A stretch of 64,000 nucleotides of DNA, taken from NCBI RefSeq assembly GCF_900089455.2, contig NZ_LT907988.1, positions 2,356,001-2,420,000 on the forward strand, read 5' to 3'. The position numbers were made by a program, and so were the translations under genes. Source of the stretch: Orrella dioscoreae (GTDB lineage Bacteria > Pseudomonadota > Gammaproteobacteria > Burkholderiales > Burkholderiaceae_B). The notes beneath the pieces were generated by a model. It was not told the DNA's origin, made no database searches, and saw nothing but the letters and a program-made list of their open reading frames with translations. Each line of letters starts with the position of its first letter. The stretch's first letter is position 1. Shown here piece after piece: positions 54,012 to 62,686 of this stretch.

Positions 54012-55063
54012 CGGCGCAGTTCCTGCCCTGGCAGCAGACGCTGGCGCGGCAGTGGCTGGGCCAGCGCGAGCGCTTCGCGCATGCCTGGCTGATCCACGGC
54101 CTGGCCGGTATCGGCAAGCTGGATTTCGCCCTGGCTGCGGCCGCCGCGCTGTTGTGCGAGTCGCCGGAAGACGGCGTGGCCTGCGGAAAGTGCCTGGCCT
54201 GTGGCTGGGTGCGCGCGGGCAACCATCCCGACCTGCGCCGTATCCGGCCCGAGGCCGTGGCGCTGGAAGAGGGCGCCGAGACTGCCGCCGAGGGCGGGGA
54301 AGAACCCGCTGCCGAGACGGGCGGCGGGGCGGCCAAGCGCGCGCCGTCCAAGGACATCCGCATCGAACAGATACGCGGGCTGGAGTCGTGGTTCAACACG
54401 GCCACCCACCGCGGCGGCTGGCGCGTGGCGGTGCTGTATCCGGCTCACGCCATGAACGTGGTCTCGTCCAATGCCTTGCTGAAAGTGCTGGAAGAGCCGC
54501 CTCCGCATACAGTGTTCCTGCTGGTGGCGGATGCGCCGGACCGTCTGCTGCCGACCCTGGTGTCGCGCTGCCGGCGCCTGCCCCTGGCTGCGCCGGGGCA
54601 AGCGGAATCGCTGGCCTGGCTGGACGAGCAGGGCGTGAAAGCGCCGGCGGAATGGCTGGCCGCTGCCGGTGGCGCGCCGCTGGCGGCGTTGCGCCTGTCG
54701 AATGAGCGGGAGTCGGCCTGCCCGGATTGGCTGCAGGCGCTGGTACGTACTTTGGGCAAGGGGCAGCAGCCCGATCTGGGCCAGATGGTGGAAGCGCTGG
54801 AAAAGACGCCCACCGGCCAGTGGCTGGACGCCTTGCAGCGTTTCTTCGCCGACCTGATGCTGGGCGCGGCTGGCGCGCCGCCGCGCTATTTCCCCCAACT
54901 GGCCGAGGCCACCCAGGCCCTGGCCGCGCGCGCCTCGCGCAGCAACGTGGCCGAGACCGCCCGCTGGCTGGGCCAGCAGCAACGCCTGGCCAGCCACCCC
55001 CTGAACGCGAAGTTGCTGCTGCATGCCAGCCTGCAACGGGTGGTGCTATCCTGCCAGGGCTAG
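54008..55063 (+). CDS. holB: DNA polymerase III subunit delta'
   Basis: Delta' is part of the clamp loader that places the beta clamp on DNA. The 351-residue protein has the P-loop-like '[17 protein letters not shown]', the four-Cys zinc cluster (Cys in [19 protein letters not shown]), '[19 protein letters not shown]' and the SRC motif '[14 protein letters not shown]'. An acidic Glu/Ala-rich insert (about 90-115) separates the zinc part from the rest and is unusual. The start overlaps the tmk stop. A longer open frame through tmk in this register is not coding. Confidence 0.95.
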   Translation: MTAQFLPWQQTLARQWLGQRERFAHAWLIHGLAGIGKLDFALAAAAALLCESPEDGVACGKCLACGWVRAGNHPDLRRIRPEAVALEEGAETAAEGGEEPAAETGGGAAKRAPSKDIRIEQIRGLESWFNTATHRGGWRVAVLYPAHAMNVVSSNALLKVLEEPPPHTVFLLVADAPDRLLPTLVSRCRRLPLAAPGQAESLAWLDEQGVKAPAEWLAAAGGAPLAALRLSNERESACPDWLQALVRTLGKGQQPDLGQMVEALEKTPTGQWLDALQRFFADLMLGAAGAPPRYFPQLAEATQALAARASRSNVAETARWLGQQQRLASHPLNAKLLLHASLQRVVLSCQG

Positions 55064-55112
55064 GGCGAGGCGGTTTTCCTTGCGCTTCGCGTTGCTTTTT
55101 TCTTACGGCGTC

Positions 55113-55135
55113 AAGGCAGGGAACTGCCTTTATTT
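55113..55135 (+). terminator. Terminator after holB
   Basis: AAGGCAG, loop GGAA, CTGCCTT, then TATTT. A seven-pair stem with a stable tetraloop, 50 bases after the holB stop. The rest of the 213-base gap before tatD holds no supported gene. Confidence 0.75.
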
Positions 55136-55276
55136 GATGCAGTCGGACTGCACGGATCGGCATGCGGCCGATGTTGCGTCCCTTAATTTCCCCGTTTGGC
55201 TTGTTGGTGTGGTTTCAGGCCATAAGCCCGTCCCTTTTTAATCATCCTTGTTGCTCCCGCTACACCCGTATCCATC

Positions 55277-56059
55277 ATGTACGTCGATTCCCATTGCCAT
55301 CTGAATTTTCCTGAACTGGCCGCCCAGCTGCCCGAGATCTTCGCGCGCATGGACGCCAACCAGGTCTCGCAGGCGCTCTGTGTCAGCGTGAACCTGCCGG
55401 ATTGGCCGGGGTTGATGGAGATCGTGGAGGCGCATGACCGCCTGTGGGCTTCGGTGGGCGTGCATCCGGACTATGAAGACACGCCCGAGCCGGACGTGGC
55501 CCTGCTGGTCGAGCGCGCGCGCCACCCCAAGGTGGTGGCCATCGGCGAGACCGGGCTGGATTACTACCGCCTGGAGGGCAAGCCCGAGTGGCAGCGCGAG
55601 CGCTTCCGCGTGCACATCCGCGCCGCGCGCGAGACGGGCCTGCCGCTGATCATCCACACCCGGGCGTCCGCCGAGGACACGGTGCGCATCCTGAAGGAAG
55701 AGGGCGCTGACGAGGTGGGCGGCGTCATGCACTGTTTCACCGAGTCCTGGGAAGTGGCCCAGGCGGCGATGGACCTGAATTTCCATATTTCGCTGTCGGG
55801 GATCGTGACCTTCAAGAACGCCCATGTGATCCACGAGGTGGCCACGCGCATGCCGCTGGACCGGCTGCTGATCGAGACGGATTCGCCGTATCTGGCGCCG
55901 GTGCCGTTCCGCGGCAAGCTGAACGATCCGTCGCTGGTGGTGCATGTGGCCGAGAAGATCGCCGACCTGAAGGGCATTTCCGCCGCCGAGGTGGCGCAAG
56001 CGTCAACGGATAATTTCTATAATCTTTTCAGCAAGATAGAAAGGGAAGTTAAAGTCTGA
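55277..56059 (+). CDS. tatD: TatD family metal-dependent hydrolase (3'-5' DNase)
   Basis: A 260-residue TIM-barrel hydrolase. Metal ligands are in order: 'VDSHCHLN' (His6, His8), Glu in 'AIGETGLDYYR', His in 'PLIIHTRASAEDT', His in 'GVMHCFTESWE' and Asp in 'LLIETDSPYLAPVP'. TatD enzymes act in DNA repair and RNA decay as exonucleases. Its stop shares one base with the ATG of the next gene (TGATG). Confidence 0.95.
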   Translation: MYVDSHCHLNFPELAAQLPEIFARMDANQVSQALCVSVNLPDWPGLMEIVEAHDRLWASVGVHPDYEDTPEPDVALLVERARHPKVVAIGETGLDYYRLEGKPEWQRERFRVHIRAARETGLPLIIHTRASAEDTVRILKEEGADEVGGVMHCFTESWEVAQAAMDLNFHISLSGIVTFKNAHVIHEVATRMPLDRLLIETDSPYLAPVPFRGKLNDPSLVVHVAEKIADLKGISAAEVAQASTDNFYNLFSKIEREVKV

Positions 56060-56763
56060 TGATTAAAGTGAATTCTGAAGATTTCTCCCCGCTGGGCCGC
56101 GTCGGCGGCTGGTTGCTGCGCCGCGCCGTGCCCGGCCTGCTGGCCGCGTCGGTGTCCGTCAGCGCCATGGCCCAGAACACCAGCTGGTGGCGGGACATCC
56201 GCAATGACCGCGCGTCGGCCGTGGCCGAGCAGTTGCGTGCGGGCGCCGATCCCAATCAAGTGACCGACAAGGGGGAACCCGCGCTGATGCAGGCGGTGCG
56301 TGACGACGCCTGGGAAGTCTTCGATGTGATCCTGGCCGACAGCCGCACCGACGTGAACATCATGAACGGGGTCCAGGAGACGCCGCTGATGTACACCGCG
56401 CTGACGGGCCAGCTTTCCCGCAGCCAGGCGCTGGTCAAGCGTGGCGCCGAGGTGAACCGCCTGGGCTGGACACCCTTGCACTATGCCGCCGCCAAGGGGC
56501 ATGCCGACGTGGCGAAATGGCTGATCGGCCTGAAGGCCATCGTGAACGCGCCGTCGCCGGATGGCACCTCGCCGCTGATGATGGCGATGCGGGCCAACAG
56601 CGTGGACACGGCGCAGGTGCTGATCAACGCGGGCGCCGACCCGTCGCAACGCAATCTGCAGGGGCAGGACGCCATCGACATGGCGAGGCAGTTCGGCAAC
56701 GACCGCCTGGCGGACGCCATGGAAAAGCTGGCGCAGGACCGTCGCAAGGCGCAGGGTCGTTAG
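56059..56763 (+). CDS. Secreted ankyrin-repeat protein
   Basis: A 234-residue protein with an N-terminal signal-type segment (about 17-38: 'GWLLRRAVPGLLAASVSVSA' then MAQN) and about five ankyrin repeats, for example 'GWTPLHYAAAKGHADVAKWL' and 'DGTSPLMMAMRANSVDTAQV'. Export to the periplasm is likely. Function is unknown; the partner may be any periplasmic protein. It starts on the last base of the tatD stop, so the two are translationally coupled. Confidence 0.88.
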   Translation: MIKVNSEDFSPLGRVGGWLLRRAVPGLLAASVSVSAMAQNTSWWRDIRNDRASAVAEQLRAGADPNQVTDKGEPALMQAVRDDAWEVFDVILADSRTDVNIMNGVQETPLMYTALTGQLSRSQALVKRGAEVNRLGWTPLHYAAAKGHADVAKWLIGLKAIVNAPSPDGTSPLMMAMRANSVDTAQVLINAGADPSQRNLQGQDAIDMARQFGNDRLADAMEKLAQDRRKAQGR

Positions 56764-56766
56764 TAT

Positions 56767-56801
56767 GTCCCCATTTTATATTTCCATGAATTAATGGGGA
56801 C
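56767..56801. repeat. A/T-rich inverted repeat with GTCCCCATT arms
   Basis: GTCCCCATT (56767-56775) and AATGGGGAC (56793-56801) bracket a 17-base A/T-rich loop, right after the ankyrin gene stop. It could act as a weak terminator, and it also looks like a small palindromic element of the kind scattered in some proteobacterial genomes. Confidence 0.5.
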
Positions 56802-56864
56802 GCATATGTAATTTTGCGCGGACATCTGCCTACAATGCCGGGATTGTCCGCAACGGAGCCATGC

Positions 56865-58154
56865 ATGTCGCAGCAGCAAAACCACGCGCTTCCCTCTTAC
56901 CTGGACCCCAACGACCTGGGGCCTTGGGGCATTTACCTGAAACAGGTCGACCGCGTCACGCCCTACCTGGGGTCGCTGGCACGCTGGGTCGAAACCCTGA
57001 AGCGCCCCAAGCGCGCGCTGATCGTCGACGTGCCGATCGAACTGGATGACGGCCGCATCGCCCACTACGAGGGCTACCGCGTCCAGCACAACACCTCGCG
57101 CGGCCCCGGCAAGGGCGGCGTGCGTTACCACCAGGACGTCACGCTGTCCGAGGTCATGGCCCTGTCGGCCTGGATGTCGGTGAAGAACGCCGCCATCAAC
57201 GTGCCTTTCGGCGGCGCCAAGGGCGGGATCCGCGTCGACCCGCGCACGCTGTCGCAACCCGAACTCGAGCGCATGACGCGCCGCTACACCAGCGAGATCG
57301 GCGTGATCATCGGGCCGTCGAAGGACATCCCCGCGCCGGACGTGAACACGAACGCGCAGATCATGTCCTGGATGATGGACACGTATTCCATGAACGAAGG
57401 CCTGACCTCCACCGGCGTGGTCACGGGCAAGCCCGTGGCGCTGGGCGGCAGCCTGGGGCGCACCGAAGCCACGGGCCGCGGCGTGTTCGTGGTGGCCTGC
57501 GAGGCCGCGCGCGACGCCGGCCTGGACGTGGCGGGTTCGCGCGTTGCCGTGCAGGGTTTCGGCAACGTGGGCGGCACGGCCGCCCGCCTGTTCTATGACG
57601 CGGGCGCCAAGATCGTGGCCGCGCAGGATCACACCGGCACGGTGTTCAAGGCCGACGGCCTGGACGTGCCCGACCTGATTGCGCACGTGTCGCGTGCCGG
57701 TGGCGTCGGGGGCTTCGAAGGCGGTGAGGCGATTGCCGCCGAGGACTTCTGGGGCGTGGAAACGGACTTCCTGATTCCCGCCGCGCTGGAAGGCCAGATC
57801 ACGTCGAAGAACGCCGACCGTATCCGCGCGCGCTTCGTGGTGGAAGGCGCCAACGGCCCGACCACGCCCGAGGCCGACGACATCCTGACCGACAAGGGCA
57901 TCACGGTGGTGCCCGACGTGCTGGCCAACGCCGGCGGCGTGACGGTCAGCTACTTCGAATGGGTGCAGGATTTCTCCAGCTTCTTCTGGAGCGAGGAAGA
58001 GATCAACCAGCGCCTGGAGCGCATCATGCGCGAGGCCTATGCGTCCATCTCGCAGGTGGCCAAGCAGCACCAGGTGACGCTGCGCACCGCCGCCTTCATC
58101 GTGGCGTGCACGCGCATCCTGCAGGCGCGCCAGGTGCGCGGCCTGTATCCCTGA
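56865..58154 (+). CDS. gdhA: Glutamate dehydrogenase (Glu/Leu/Phe/Val dehydrogenase family)
   Basis: Catalyses reversible oxidative deamination of glutamate to 2-oxoglutarate. The 429-residue protein has '[20 protein letters not shown]' and '[18 protein letters not shown]' with the substrate-binding and catalytic lysines, and the Rossmann motif '[20 protein letters not shown]'. '[20 protein letters not shown]' is typical of the hexameric shorter form. The coenzyme cannot be settled from sequence alone. ATG at 56865 has GGAG before it; a longer frame to 56814 is not homologous. TACAAT at 56831-56836 is a likely -10 element. Confidence 0.93.
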   Translation: MSQQQNHALPSYLDPNDLGPWGIYLKQVDRVTPYLGSLARWVETLKRPKRALIVDVPIELDDGRIAHYEGYRVQHNTSRGPGKGGVRYHQDVTLSEVMALSAWMSVKNAAINVPFGGAKGGIRVDPRTLSQPELERMTRRYTSEIGVIIGPSKDIPAPDVNTNAQIMSWMMDTYSMNEGLTSTGVVTGKPVALGGSLGRTEATGRGVFVVACEAARDAGLDVAGSRVAVQGFGNVGGTAARLFYDAGAKIVAAQDHTGTVFKADGLDVPDLIAHVSRAGGVGGFEGGEAIAAEDFWGVETDFLIPAALEGQITSKNADRIRARFVVEGANGPTTPEADDILTDKGITVVPDVLANAGGVTVSYFEWVQDFSSFFWSEEEINQRLERIMREAYASISQVAKQHQVTLRTAAFIVACTRILQARQVRGLYP

Positions 58155-58211
58155 TGCGAGGTCCGGGGCGTCCTGCTGGCGCCCCGCTGCACGGCGTCCT
58201 GCCCGGCCGCC

Positions 58212-59054
58212 TCAGGCCGCGTCCAGGAAGTCCAGGACCGCGGCATTGAAGGCACGCGGGTGGGCCAGGTTCATGCCGTGGCTGGCCCCGGCAATCTCCA
58301 CCACCCGCGCATCGGGCAACCAGCGCGCCAGCGTGTCCACCGTGACGACGAAGCGCTCGCGGCTGCGTTGTCCCTTCACCAGCAATACCGGCAGGGCCAA
58401 TTGGGCGACGTCCGCTTCCGCGTAGGCGGGCAGCGGGTCGTCCATCTGCGAGACCAGCGTGTGGGCGTTGTCCAGCGCCATGCGCTTGAAATCGCGCGGG
58501 CTGTGCAGCCAGCTGCCGGCGCGGCTGACGCCATCGATGAACTGGCCGACGGCCGATTCGTATTCTCCGCGCGCCAGCTTGGCCGACAGCGCGGCTTTCC
58601 ACTCCTGCATCAACACCGGATCCGCGGGCGTGCCGGCCTGCGTGGCGCCGCCGGGCTCGGCCAGCACCAGCCTGCGCACGCGGTCCGGGCGCTGCCGTGC
58701 CAACTGGTAGGCAATGGCGCCGCCGCGTGAATGGCCGATCAGGTCGACGGGGGCATCCGGGCTCAGGCGCTCGACCAGGGCAAGCAGATCGCCGACGTCG
58801 CGCCGCCAGTCCAGCCTCACCGTGGGATCCGGCGCGGCGGGGAAGTAATGGCGCAGGCTGGGCGAACACAGCCGGCGGCCAGCCGACAGGTCGTCGAACT
58901 GCGGCCACCAATACCGTCCGTCGCAGAGCGAACCGTGGATCAGGATGCAGAGGCGTTCGCCCTGGCCGAGTTGCAGGCAGGACAGGCTGTCGTCGCCGGA
59001 GAGCGGGATACTGGCGAAGCTGCCGGTGCTGGGCAGCTGGCTGGGGTGGGACAT
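58212..59054 (-). CDS. Alpha/beta hydrolase
   Basis: A 280-residue alpha/beta-fold hydrolase with the oxyanion-hole region 'LCILIHGSLCDGRYWW', nucleophile Ser109 in LIGHSRGGAIAY and catalytic His259 in ASHGMNLAHP; the acid is probably Asp in 'LPDARVVEIAG'. Substrate unknown; relatives include esterases and C-C hydrolases. No signal peptide. No ribosome site is obvious before the ATG. Stands alone, tail to tail with gdhA. Confidence 0.88.
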   Translation of the reverse strand: MSHPSQLPSTGSFASIPLSGDDSLSCLQLGQGERLCILIHGSLCDGRYWWPQFDDLSAGRRLCSPSLRHYFPAAPDPTVRLDWRRDVGDLLALVERLSPDAPVDLIGHSRGGAIAYQLARQRPDRVRRLVLAEPGGATQAGTPADPVLMQEWKAALSAKLARGEYESAVGQFIDGVSRAGSWLHSPRDFKRMALDNAHTLVSQMDDPLPAYAEADVAQLALPVLLVKGQRSRERFVVTVDTLARWLPDARVVEIAGASHGMNLAHPRAFNAAVLDFLDAA

Positions 59055-59127
59055 GTGCGGGGCGGGACGAAAGCGGGTGCGAAGCAGGCGAGGCGGCCGG
59101 CAGGCCGCGCGACGCGCTAGTGTACTG

Positions 59128-59150
59128 GGCGCGCGGCGTGTCCGCGCGCC
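59128..59150 (-). terminator. GC hairpin between hydrolase and lipoprotein genes
   Basis: GGCGCGCGG, loop CGTGT, CCGCGCGCC: a perfect nine-pair stem downstream of the lipoprotein gene. There is no T run on either side, so it is at most a weak terminator or RNA stabiliser. Confidence 0.35.
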
Positions 59151-59178
59151 GTCCGGGTTCCCGCTGGCGGCCTGATCT

Positions 59179-59973
59179 TCAGCGTGCCGGCAGGTAGGCC
59201 GGTTTCAGGATGCCGGTCAGCTCGGTGTACGGGATGGTCAGTTCCGGTTCGCCATGCGAATACGGGGCGATGGCGTAGGCGTCGTACTTGACCGTGATGC
59301 CGTCCTTGGCCAGCGCGTAGTTGTCGCTGGGCGAGAAAGGCCAGAGCTCCGCGTAGCGCGTGGGGTTGTCCTGATAGTCGCGGTTGTCTTCCAGCCAGCG
59401 CTTGTGGGCGCGCGCCAGCGCCTGCACGAACTGCGGGCCGCGGCCGGGTTCCAGGACGTCCGCCAGCCCCAGCACGCGTTGCGCGCCGCGGTCCCAGTTC
59501 AGGTATTGCGTGGCGGGGATGCCATGGGCGCCGCCCGTGAACTGGTAGCTGGACAGCGTGAGCACGGTGATCGGGCCCTGCTGGTGCTTCAACTCCGCTT
59601 TCAGCACCACGGCATAGCGCGGTTTGGCGGTGCGCCAGTAATACGCCTCGAACTCGGCGATCGACAGGTAGGTGGGCTGGACGTTGGATTCCAGTCCCGT
59701 CATCATCGCCAGCGCATGGTCGACCAGGGCGGTGAGTTTTTCGTCTTGCGGGAAAGCCAGCGAGTCGACTTCGATGCGCGGGCACTCGCGCTTGCAGCCA
59801 GGCTTGTCGCGCTTCCAGCGCACGGGTTCGCTGCGCAGGGCCTGGCCGGTGTCGGCGGCGGCCTGTGCCGAGGCAGAGGGCAGGCTGATGGAGCTGGGCG
59901 TGGAGGTGCCGCAGGCCGACAGCAGCAGCGCCGAGGCCAGGGAAAAAGAGAGAACGACGGGCGTGTAGGTCAT
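59179..59973 (-). CDS. RsiV-like lipoprotein (DUF3298 domain)
   Basis: A 264-residue predicted lipoprotein. The signal segment ends in the lipobox LLLSAC, so Cys would be acylated. The C-terminal part has the DUF4163/DUF3298 pattern: 'YWRTAKPRYAVVLKAELKHQ', 'TLSSYQFTGGAHGIPATQYL' and 'DGITVKYDAYAIAPYSHGEP'. RsiV in Bacillus and related domains bind lysozyme or cell-wall material; here the role is open. ATG at 59973 has AGGA nearby; a longer frame to 60018 lacks a signal start. Confidence 0.86.
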   Translation of the reverse strand: MTYTPVVLSFSLASALLLSACGTSTPSSISLPSASAQAAADTGQALRSEPVRWKRDKPGCKRECPRIEVDSLAFPQDEKLTALVDHALAMMTGLESNVQPTYLSIAEFEAYYWRTAKPRYAVVLKAELKHQQGPITVLTLSSYQFTGGAHGIPATQYLNWDRGAQRVLGLADVLEPGRGPQFVQALARAHKRWLEDNRDYQDNPTRYAELWPFSPSDNYALAKDGITVKYDAYAIAPYSHGEPELTIPYTELTGILKPAYLPAR

Positions 59974-59996
59974 GGTCGATATCCTGGCGGCGGGGG

Positions 59997-60791
59997 TCAG
60001 GGCACCTGCGCGGTCCATTCCGGGGTGGAAAACTTGGCGTCGGCCTGCTCGCGTGCCTGCTCGCGCTCGGTGTCGCGCAGGGCGCCGGGCGTCAGGCCGT
60101 AGCGGCGGCGGAAAACGTCCAGCATGCGCGCGATGATTTCGTCGCGCGGCATGCCGGTCTGGCTGCGCAAGGGGTCCACGCGCTTCTTGGCGCTGGCGAT
60201 GCCCTTGTCCGAGAGCTTCTCCTTGCCGATGCGCAGCACCTCGGTCATCTTGTCGGCGTCGATGTCATAGGACATGGTGACGTGATGCAGCACGGCGCGG
60301 CCGCGGCGGGCCTGGGCGGCGCCGCCGATCTTGCCGGCATCCGAGGCGATGTCGTTCAGCGGCTGGTACCAGGCGCGGATGCCCAGTTCGCCCAGCGCTT
60401 CCAGCACCCAGTCGTCCAGGTAGGCGTAGGATTCCTGGAAGGACATGCCGCGCACCAGCGCATCGGGCGCATAGATGGAATAGGTGATGGTGTTGCCGGG
60501 CTCGACGAACATGGCGCCGCCGCCGCTCACGCGCCGCACGACGGTGATGCCGTGGCGTTGCGCGCCGGTGGGCTCGACTTCGTTCTGCAGCGACTGGAAG
60601 CGGCCGATGACCACGGCTGGCGCGGCCCATTCCCAGATGCGCAGCGTGGGCGGGTGCCGGCCCGCGCCGACCTCGTCGGCCAGCACGGCATCCAGCGCCA
60701 TGTGCATGGCCGGCTGCTCGGGACCCTCGTGGATCAGTTGCCAGTCGAAATCCCGCCAATCGGCGCGGGGGGGCTGCTGCGCAGTGCTCAT
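59997..60791 (-). CDS. Lipoate-protein ligase A family, catalytic part
   Basis: A 264-residue protein of the biotin/lipoate ligase fold that attaches lipoate to E2 and GcvH proteins with ATP. 'LRIWEWAAPAVVIGRFQSLQ' , 'VRRVSGGGAMFVEPGNTITY' and 'NDIASDAGKIGGAAQARRGR' with the invariant Lys are the family motifs. The usual C-terminal accessory domain is missing from this chain and seems to be encoded by the next gene upstream (60883-61158). The ribosome site is weak. Confidence 0.88.
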   Translation of the reverse strand: MSTAQQPPRADWRDFDWQLIHEGPEQPAMHMALDAVLADEVGAGRHPPTLRIWEWAAPAVVIGRFQSLQNEVEPTGAQRHGITVVRRVSGGGAMFVEPGNTITYSIYAPDALVRGMSFQESYAYLDDWVLEALGELGIRAWYQPLNDIASDAGKIGGAAQARRGRAVLHHVTMSYDIDADKMTEVLRIGKEKLSDKGIASAKKRVDPLRSQTGMPRDEIIARMLDVFRRRYGLTPGALRDTEREQAREQADAKFSTPEWTAQVP

Positions 60792-60882
60792 TCAGTCGAT
60801 GCTCGAAAAGCGCCACGCCGGCAGCGCCGGCGCGTGGTCGCGGTCAGGGGGGAAATGGCGGCCGCCCGCGCGGCGGCGGGGA

Positions 60883-61158
60883 TCAGCCCAGCGCCCGGCC
60901 GACCGTGACGGCGACGGCCTCGGACGAAAAGCCGAACAGCTCGGCCTTGTCGGGCAGGGCCAGCTGGACCGCCAGCGCGATCTCGGTTTCGCTGGCTTCG
61001 ACGGGCATGCCTTCCAGCGCGTCATTGATGGCATCCAGCGCTTCGGGTGGCTCGAGGAAGAAGTCGCCGCTGATGCGCACATTGCGCATCTGGCCGTCCA
61101 CGACCTCGAGATCGGCGACAACGAGTTTGCCGCCGGGAACCTTGTACTCTGCATGCAT
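60883..61158 (-). CDS. Lipoate-protein ligase C-terminal (LplB-like) accessory protein
   Basis: A 91-residue protein that matches the C-terminal domain of lipoate ligase: 'KVPGGKLVVADLEVVDGQMR' and 'VRISGDFFLEPPEALDAIND'. In some archaea (Thermoplasma) this domain is a separate protein that the catalytic LplA needs for lipoate adenylation. It is encoded 91 bases upstream of the catalytic gene on the same strand, so the two probably form one enzyme. AAGGAG precedes the ATG. Confidence 0.82.
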   Translation of the reverse strand: MHAEYKVPGGKLVVADLEVVDGQMRNVRISGDFFLEPPEALDAINDALEGMPVEASETEIALAVQLALPDKAELFGFSSEAVAVTVGRALG

Positions 61159-61185
61159 GGTTGCGCTCCTTGCGTGGTGGGCGGC

Positions 61186-61887
61186 TCAGCGTTGGACCGA
61201 GGCCGCGGTTTGCCCGAAGAGAATCCGGCGCGACGCGTCGTCGCTGACGGATGGCTGCTGGTTGATCGCCTCGGCGCGCGCATAGGCGCGCACCGTGGCC
61301 GGCCGCGCCTTGATGGCCTCGAACCAGCGCTTCAGGTGGGGAAAATCGTCCAGGTCCTGGCCTTGCTTCTGGTGCGGCACGATCCAGGGATAGGACGCCA
61401 TGTCGGCAATCGAATAGTCGCCCGCGATGAATTCACGGTCGGCCAGGCGCTTGTCCAGCACGCCGTACAGGCGGTTGGTCTCGCGCACGTAGCGGTCGAT
61501 GGCGTAGGGAAGTTTTTCCGGCGCGTACTGCGAGAAGTGGTGGTTCTGGCCGGCCATGGGGCCCAGGCCGCCCATCTGCCAGAAGAGCCACTGCAGGACG
61601 TCGGCGCGTCCGCGCGGATCCGCGGGGATGAACTGGTGCGTTTTTTCCGCCAGGTAGAGCAGGATGGCGCCGGACTCGAACAGCGGGATGGGCGCCTGGC
61701 CGTCGGCGGGGGCGTTATCGACGATGGCCGGGATGCGGTTGTTCGGTGCGATCGCCAGGAATGCCGGCGCGAACTGCTCGCCCTTGCCGATATTGATCGG
61801 ATGCAGGGTGTAGGGCAGTCCGGTCTCTTCCAGGAAGAGGGTGATCTTGTGGCCGTTGGGCGTGGTCCAGTAATACAGGTCGATCAT
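61186..61887 (-). CDS. Glutathione S-transferase, YfcG/YghU-like
   Basis: A 233-residue cytosolic GST. Thioredoxin-like N-terminal domain 'DLYYWTTPNGHKITLFLEET' with Thr/Asn in the G-site as in E. coli YfcG-type disulfide-bond reductases, 'IPLFESGAILLYLAEKTHQF' and a helical C-terminal domain with 'GDYSIADMASYPWI'. It likely acts on organic hydroperoxides or disulfides with glutathione. AGGA precedes the ATG at 61887. Upstream is a glutathione peroxidase gene 25 bases away, a sensible functional partner. Confidence 0.9.
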   Translation of the reverse strand: MIDLYYWTTPNGHKITLFLEETGLPYTLHPINIGKGEQFAPAFLAIAPNNRIPAIVDNAPADGQAPIPLFESGAILLYLAEKTHQFIPADPRGRADVLQWLFWQMGGLGPMAGQNHHFSQYAPEKLPYAIDRYVRETNRLYGVLDKRLADREFIAGDYSIADMASYPWIVPHQKQGQDLDDFPHLKRWFEAIKARPATVRAYARAEAINQQPSVSDDASRRILFGQTAASVQR

Positions 61888-61912
61888 GGCGATGGTCCTG
61901 TCGGGCGGGAGG

Positions 61913-62419
61913 TCAGGGGGTGGCGGCAGGCGCGGGCTGGGCCAGCGCGGCGTCGATGTCCTTGCGCAGGCTGGCGGGCGTGTCGGTGGGCGCGTAGCGG
62001 CGAATGACCTGGCCATCGCGGCCGACCAGGAACTTGGTGAAGTTCCACTTGATGGCCTCGGTGCCGAGGATGCCGGGCTTCTCGCCCTTGAGCCAGCGAT
62101 ACAGCGGCGCGGCATTGTTGCCGTTGACCTCGACCTTGGCGAACATCGGGAAGGTCACGCCGTAGCGCAATTCGCAGAAGGACTTGATGCTGGCTTCGTC
62201 GCCCGGCTCCTGGTGGCCGAACTGGTCACAGGGAAAGCCCAGCACGGCGAAGCCTTGCGCGGCGTAGTCGCGCTGCAGGGCTTCCAGGCCTTCGTATTGC
62301 GGCGTGAAGCCGCATTGCGACGCGACGTTGACGACCAGGACAACCTTGCCCTGGAAGTCGGCGAGGGCGCGGGGCGCGCCCTCGATATCGGTGACGGAAA
62401 ACTCGTACAGGGAGGACAT
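61913..62419 (-). CDS. Glutathione peroxidase (Cys type, thioredoxin-dependent probable)
   Basis: A 168-residue thioredoxin-fold peroxidase with catalytic Cys36 in 'VVNVASQCGFTPQYEGL', 'FPCDQFGHQEPGDEASIKSF' with Gln and the resolving-type Cys, and Trp/Asn in 'AIKWNFTKFLVGRDG'. It is the Cys, not selenocysteine, form; many such enzymes use thioredoxin rather than glutathione. AGGAG precedes the ATG. It forms a unit with the downstream GST gene. Confidence 0.93.
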   Translation of the reverse strand: MSSLYEFSVTDIEGAPRALADFQGKVVLVVNVASQCGFTPQYEGLEALQRDYAAQGFAVLGFPCDQFGHQEPGDEASIKSFCELRYGVTFPMFAKVEVNGNNAAPLYRWLKGEKPGILGTEAIKWNFTKFLVGRDGQVIRRYAPTDTPASLRKDIDAALAQPAPAATP

Positions 62420-62686
62420 GTCTGGCTCCTGGTGCTGCTTAGAAGACGGGTTCAGGACTTGTACTCGCTTGCGCGAAAGCGGTCTGGCGCCGGGCCCGGC
62501 ATGGCTGGCGCCTCATTCCTGCCCGCAGTGTAGCAAGCCGCGGGAGGGGACAAGCCACCAGACGTATCGAACTGGCTCAATATCGGGGACCGAGCCCAGT
62601 CCTGGACATTCCTCGTTACCTGCTTTGTGATTTTTGGCGGGGATGGGAGGGCTTGCCGGGTGCTTCCGACGCGCCGGCAGGCGTCG
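62420..62686. other. Gap between photolyase and glutathione peroxidase genes
   Basis: 267 bases. It contains GGCGCC repeats near 62487-62512 and, close to the photolyase end, CGACGC-GCCGGCAG-GCGTCG, a weak hairpin without T run. No gene is supported. Confidence 0.4.
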
